Shown here piece after piece: positions 61,270 to 64,000 of a DNA stretch of 64,000 nucleotides (its first letter is position 1; the number at the start of each line of letters is the position of its first letter). Source of the DNA: an uncultured Oscillospiraceae bacterium (lineage in GTDB: Bacteria; Bacillota; Clostridia; Oscillospirales; Oscillospiraceae). A model generated the notes under the pieces. The model ran no database searches, was not told the origin of the DNA, and saw nothing but the letters and a program-made list of their open reading frames with translations. The stretch spans positions 13,806-77,805 of the forward strand of contig CAKTOK010000003.1 in NCBI GenBank assembly GCA_934589835.1, written 5' to 3'. The position numbers were made by a program, and so were the translations under genes.

Positions 61270-62013
61270 TCACAGGCTCAGGCCGGTGAAGCCCTTTTCG
61301 TTGATAGCGTCCACCAGCTCCGCGCCGCCGTTTTTCACGATGACGCCGTTTTCCATGACGTGGGCGGCGTCCACCGGCAGGGCCTCCAGAATGCGGGTGC
61401 TGTGGGTGATGATCAGCAGCGAGCCGTGCTGCTGCTCCCGATAGAGCCGGACGCCGCGGGACACGGTACGCACCGCGTCCACGTCCAGACCGGAGTCCGT
61501 CTCGTCCAGAATCGCAAGCCGCGGCTCCAGCATCAGCATCTGCAAAATTTCGGCCTTCTTCTTTTCGCCGCCGGAGAAGCCCACGTTCAGGTCGCGGTCG
61601 GCGTAGCTCTCGTCCATGTCCAGCAGGGCCATGGCGTCCTTCAGCTTTTTCTTGAAGTCCCACAGCCGCAGGCGGCTGCCGGTTTTCTGCTCCAGCGCCG
61701 TGCGGATGAAGGCGCTGAGGGTGACGCCCGGGACCTCCAGCGGGTTCTGGAAGGACAGGAAGATGCCGCGTCTGGCCCGCTCGTTGACGGGCAGCGCCGT
61801 GATGTCCTGGCCGTCCAGCAGGATGCGTCCGGCGGTGACGGTATAGACCGGATTGCCGGTGATGGCGCAGCCCAGCGTGGATTTGCCGGTGCCGTTGGGG
61901 CCCATGAGAACGTGGGTCTCGTCGCGGCCCACGGCGAGGTCCACACCGTGGAGGATCTCCTTGTCCTCCACGGAGACGTGCAGCTTTTCTATGGTAAGAA
62001 GCGGTGTATTCAT
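61270..62013 (-). CDS. sufC: SufC Fe-S assembly ATPase
   Basis: 247 residues, ABC-type ATPase. Walker A MGPNGTGKSTLGCAI, FLSFQNPLEVPGV, signature VGFSGGEKKKAEILQML and Walker B LAILDETDSGLDVDAV, all as in SufC. First gene of the operon, preceded by AGGAGG and a consensus promoter. Confidence 0.97.
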   Translation of the reverse strand: MNTPLLTIEKLHVSVEDKEILHGVDLAVGRDETHVLMGPNGTGKSTLGCAITGNPVYTVTAGRILLDGQDITALPVNERARRGIFLSFQNPLEVPGVTLSAFIRTALEQKTGSRLRLWDFKKKLKDAMALLDMDESYADRDLNVGFSGGEKKKAEILQMLMLEPRLAILDETDSGLDVDAVRTVSRGVRLYREQQHGSLLIITHSTRILEALPVDAAHVMENGVIVKNGGAELVDAINEKGFTGLSL

Positions 62014-62058
62014 TCGGTAAAGCCTCCTGTTGTCGATATACCTACCAATCTACTGGGG

Positions 62059-62087
62059 ATTATAGGACGGCTAACCTACTTTGTCAA
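62059..62087 (-). promoter_or_regulatory. suf operon promoter
   Basis: On the - strand perfect TTGACA (62082-62087), 17-bp spacer, perfect TATAAT (62059-62064). Two related motifs, GTAGGTTAG (62071-62079) in the spacer and GTAGATTGG (62045-62053) just downstream, could be Rrf2-type sites. Confidence 0.9.
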
Positions 62088-62097
62088 TAGGGAAATA

Positions 62098-62136
62098 GAA
62101 AAAAGCGAAGCGGCGCGGCAAGGCCGCTCCGCTTCG
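62098..62136 (-). terminator. Terminator after the sigma/anti-sigma-type pair
   Basis: Stem CGAAGCGG-GCGG with CCGC-CCGCTTCG, followed by T6 on the - strand, 14 bp past the stop at 62150. Confidence 0.8.
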
Positions 62137-62149
62137 GGATGCGCGGGGG

Positions 62150-63310
62150 TCAGGGGAGGTAGGTCTGCTGCACGGGCGCGGTTTGCTCGGTGGTGAAGTC
62201 GAAGGCACGGCCCTCCAGCGTGACGGAGGTCACGGCGTCCACGTCCACCAGACGGTTGAAGACGTAGCTGTAATGAATGCCCTCCGGGAGATCGGTGATG
62301 CCCAGCAGGTCCCGCAGCGCATCGGCGGTGTCGCGGTTGCCGGAGATCAGGCCCACCACCCAGTTCCGCAGGTTGCGGGAGACGCTGTCCACGGCGAAGT
62401 CGGCGCCGTCCTGGTAGTGGATCAGCAGCTCGTCCATGCCGAGCTCCGTATCGCTGTGCAGGGTGTCCAGTACGGTCATGCCCAGCGGGGAGAGGGTCAC
62501 GGTCTCGCCGTTGGCGGCGGTGAGGGTCTTGACGGGCAGGTAGACGCGGGGCTGGATGGCGATGGAATAGGGCTGATAGGCCTCGTCACGGACGGTGAAG
62601 TAGAAGTTGGTGCCGGTCTCATAGCCCTTGCCGGTGATGAAGTAGGCCACCATTTGCAGGCAGGTGTCGGTGCTGGTGCTCTCGTCCGCGTAGAGCTTCA
62701 TGTCGGCAAAGTGATAGCCGCTGTCCTGCCCGTTGGGGTCCTCCGGGGCGCTCCGGCCGAAGGAGAGGTCGGCGCGGACGGAGTCCACCCACGTCTCACC
62801 GTAGCCCATGTCGCCGTAGGTGAAGCCGTCGGGATTCTCAATGGAGAAGGTCAGGATGCCGCTGCCCGTCTCGTCCACCAGGAAGGTGCCCATTTTGTAG
62901 GTGTTGCCCTCCACGGTCAGCGATGCGTCCAGCTTGCTGAGATAGTCGCCCACCAGACGCTCCGTCTCGGCGGGGTCACCGGGGATCCGCTCCATGTCGG
63001 CGACGGTGATGTAGTTGCCCTTGCCGTCCTCCACCAGAGGCGTGGCGGCATCGATGTCGTCCGTAAAGGCGTGGTGGGTGGTGTCATCCACCTCGCCGGC
63101 AGGGGATACGTCCGCCCGAATGAGCGTCACCACGCCTGCGGCCACGGCCACCGTCAGCGTCAGGGCGGCGGCAATGGCGATCACAGCGCCGCGGCTCAGG
63201 GCGCGGCGGGTCTTTTTGCTGTTTTCCATGGTCTTCTGAACCTCCATCAGTGTGTCGGGGGAGGCGTGCAGGGGGGAAAAGGTCTTGTGAAAAAGTTCGT
63301 GCTCCGTCAT
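62150..63310 (-). CDS. Single-pass membrane protein, probable anti-sigma factor
   Basis: 386 residues. N-terminal cytoplasmic helix (1-45, FHKTFSPLHASPDTLMEVQ, charged), one span (about 46-68, AVIAIAAALTLTVAVAAGVV), then a 310-residue extracytoplasmic domain of DUF4179-like pattern (strands such as GNTYKMGTFLVDETGSGILT). Overlaps the sigma gene by four bases (ATGA). No zinc-binding HxxxCxxC motif, so the anti-sigma role is inferred from position and topology. Confidence 0.75.
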   Translation of the reverse strand: MTEHELFHKTFSPLHASPDTLMEVQKTMENSKKTRRALSRGAVIAIAAALTLTVAVAAGVVTLIRADVSPAGEVDDTTHHAFTDDIDAATPLVEDGKGNYITVADMERIPGDPAETERLVGDYLSKLDASLTVEGNTYKMGTFLVDETGSGILTFSIENPDGFTYGDMGYGETWVDSVRADLSFGRSAPEDPNGQDSGYHFADMKLYADESTSTDTCLQMVAYFITGKGYETGTNFYFTVRDEAYQPYSIAIQPRVYLPVKTLTAANGETVTLSPLGMTVLDTLHSDTELGMDELLIHYQDGADFAVDSVSRNLRNWVVGLISGNRDTADALRDLLGITDLPEGIHYSYVFNRLVDVDAVTSVTLEGRAFDFTTEQTAPVQQTYLP

Positions 63311-63783
63311 ATCTGCGGCACCTCCGTCAAAATGTGTTTCAGCTTTTCTCTGGCACGGGCCAGACGGGTGCGGACCGTTTCCTCCGGTACGCCCAGCAGG
63401 CCCGCGATCTCCCGCTGCCGGTAGCCCTCGTAGTAGTACAGCAGCACCGGCACGCGGTAGCGCCGGTCCAGCGCCATCACCGCGTCGAACAGCTCGTGGC
63501 ACTGAGGCTCCTCGAAGGAGAGGCTGTTTTCGTAGTCGGCGATGTCCTCCGCCCTATGCCACGGGGCGCGGAGCACGTTTTTACAGCGGTTGACCGTGAC
63601 GCGGATCAGCCAGTTCTTCACATGGGCGTCGTCATCGAACGCCTTGTCTGTTTTGTACAGCTGTAGCAGCACGTCCTGGGTCACATCATCGGCATCGGCG
63701 GGGGAGCGCAGATAGCTGTATGCCACCCGAAACACCGTGTCCATATACCGCTGCGCCAGAGGGGAAAACTGTTGCTCTGTCAT
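63307..63783 (-). CDS. ECF-type RNA polymerase sigma factor
   Basis: 158 residues. Region 2: YMDTVFRVAYSYLRSPADADDVTQDVLLQLYKT and region 4: LDRRYRVPVLLYYYEGYRQREIAGLLGVPEETVRTRLARAREKL. The ATG at 63783 follows AAGGAG; the frame is open upstream. Read on the - strand, TGAAAC (63847-63852) followed 13 bp later by CGT is a weak candidate for a self-recognised ECF promoter (usual spacing is nearer 16). Confidence 0.93.
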   Translation of the reverse strand: MTEQQFSPLAQRYMDTVFRVAYSYLRSPADADDVTQDVLLQLYKTDKAFDDDAHVKNWLIRVTVNRCKNVLRAPWHRAEDIADYENSLSFEEPQCHELFDAVMALDRRYRVPVLLYYYEGYRQREIAGLLGVPEETVRTRLARAREKLKHILTEVPQI

Positions 63784-63893
63784 GTGTGATTCTCCTTGCG
63801 TTTTGAAAGGCCCTTCATCTGGTATACACACGGGAGGCGGGAAATGTTTCATGGCGCGGAAAAAATTTGGGAGGAGCCGAAAGAACAGAGGAA

Positions 63894-63918
63894 GCGGCAA
63901 CGACAAGGTCGTTGCCGC
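63894..63918. other. Short hairpin next to repeat copy 2
   Basis: 11-bp perfect stem GCGGCAACGAC with GTCGTTGCCGC, loop AAG; five bases before the twin-hairpin repeat. May be the terminator of a gene beyond the window. Confidence 0.5.
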
Positions 63919-63923
63919 TCCCC

Positions 63924-64000
63924 CAGCTTGTCAAAAAAGTCCGTTCGGACTTTTTTGACAAGCTGCCTGCAAAATCGCAAAATAAAAAACAGTATTTTAT
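63924..64000. repeat. Twin-hairpin palindromic repeat, copy 2 (cut by the window end)
   Basis: Matches copy 1 at 10224-10316 from CAGCTTGTC onward: first hairpin arms identical, centre TT instead of AA, then the AAAATCGCAAAATAAAA arm, loop AACAGT instead of AACCGT, and the start of the closing arm before the sequence ends. Confidence 0.9.

Overview
The window looks like a chromosomal segment of a GC-rich, gut-type Clostridia bacterium, most likely an Oscillospiraceae relative (Oscillibacter/Dysosmobacter-like). The inference rests on gene content: SufCBDSU, CarD, pyruvate kinase with a C-terminal PEP-utilising domain, SRP RNA–dnaX–ybaB, a bile-salt-hydrolase-type enzyme, DUF4340/DUF4358/DHHW proteins, and strong GC bias at third codon positions with Firmicutes-like promoters and Shine-Dalgarno sites. 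No rRNA, tRNA, transposase, prophage or CRISPR array was seen. Genes are densely packed, and most convergent pairs share a strong bidirectional terminator.

Layout. 1–9.7 kb: 5' part of a LysR gene, a BrnQ amino-acid carrier, an AAA ATPase/VWA pair, a choloylglycine hydrolase, proC, pyk and galK. 9.8–16.9 kb: an Rrf2 regulator followed by a structured intergenic region with a 93-bp twin-hairpin repeat, a lipid kinase, an AI-2E family protein/thioesterase/DUF3810 operon, then ybaB–dnaX and the SRP RNA gene. 17–22.3 kb: a DUF4340 lipoprotein, a two-component system, a D-aminoacylase and an inositol-phosphatase family enzyme. 22.4–28.1 kb: an amidohydrolase, an EamA transporter, a 26-residue membrane peptide divergent from a LysR gene, a DUF4358 lipoprotein and a sigma factor with its membrane partner. 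28.2–40.8 kb: ftsH, rlmB, a degenerate P-type-ATPase-like membrane protein, CarD, gamma-carbonic anhydrase, uridine phosphorylase, two CobW-type GTPases (one extremely His-rich), FeoA, a DHHW protein and cytidine deaminase.

40.8–50.1 kb is an export region. It holds a MarR-controlled heterodimeric ABC exporter and a MacB-like operon with two different adaptor proteins. The two operons carry the same TTCACA-N5-TTCACA direct repeats upstream, suggesting shared control by an unseen regulator. A candidate small RNA lies between them.

50.4–57.2 kb holds the most unusual locus: a three-gene operon. Its first gene encodes a 1587-residue fusion of an HD domain, a long helical-repeat region, a NadD-like nucleotidylyltransferase, a probable GNAT-like fold and a phosphoribosyltransferase domain. 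A lactate/malate-dehydrogenase-like protein and an iron-sulfur flavoprotein follow. I do not recognise this as a described pathway; its parts point to nucleotide or NAD-type cofactor chemistry.

57.3–62.1 kb is the complete sufCBDSU iron-sulfur operon behind a consensus promoter. The window ends with an ECF sigma/anti-sigma-type pair and a second, truncated copy of the twin-hairpin repeat.
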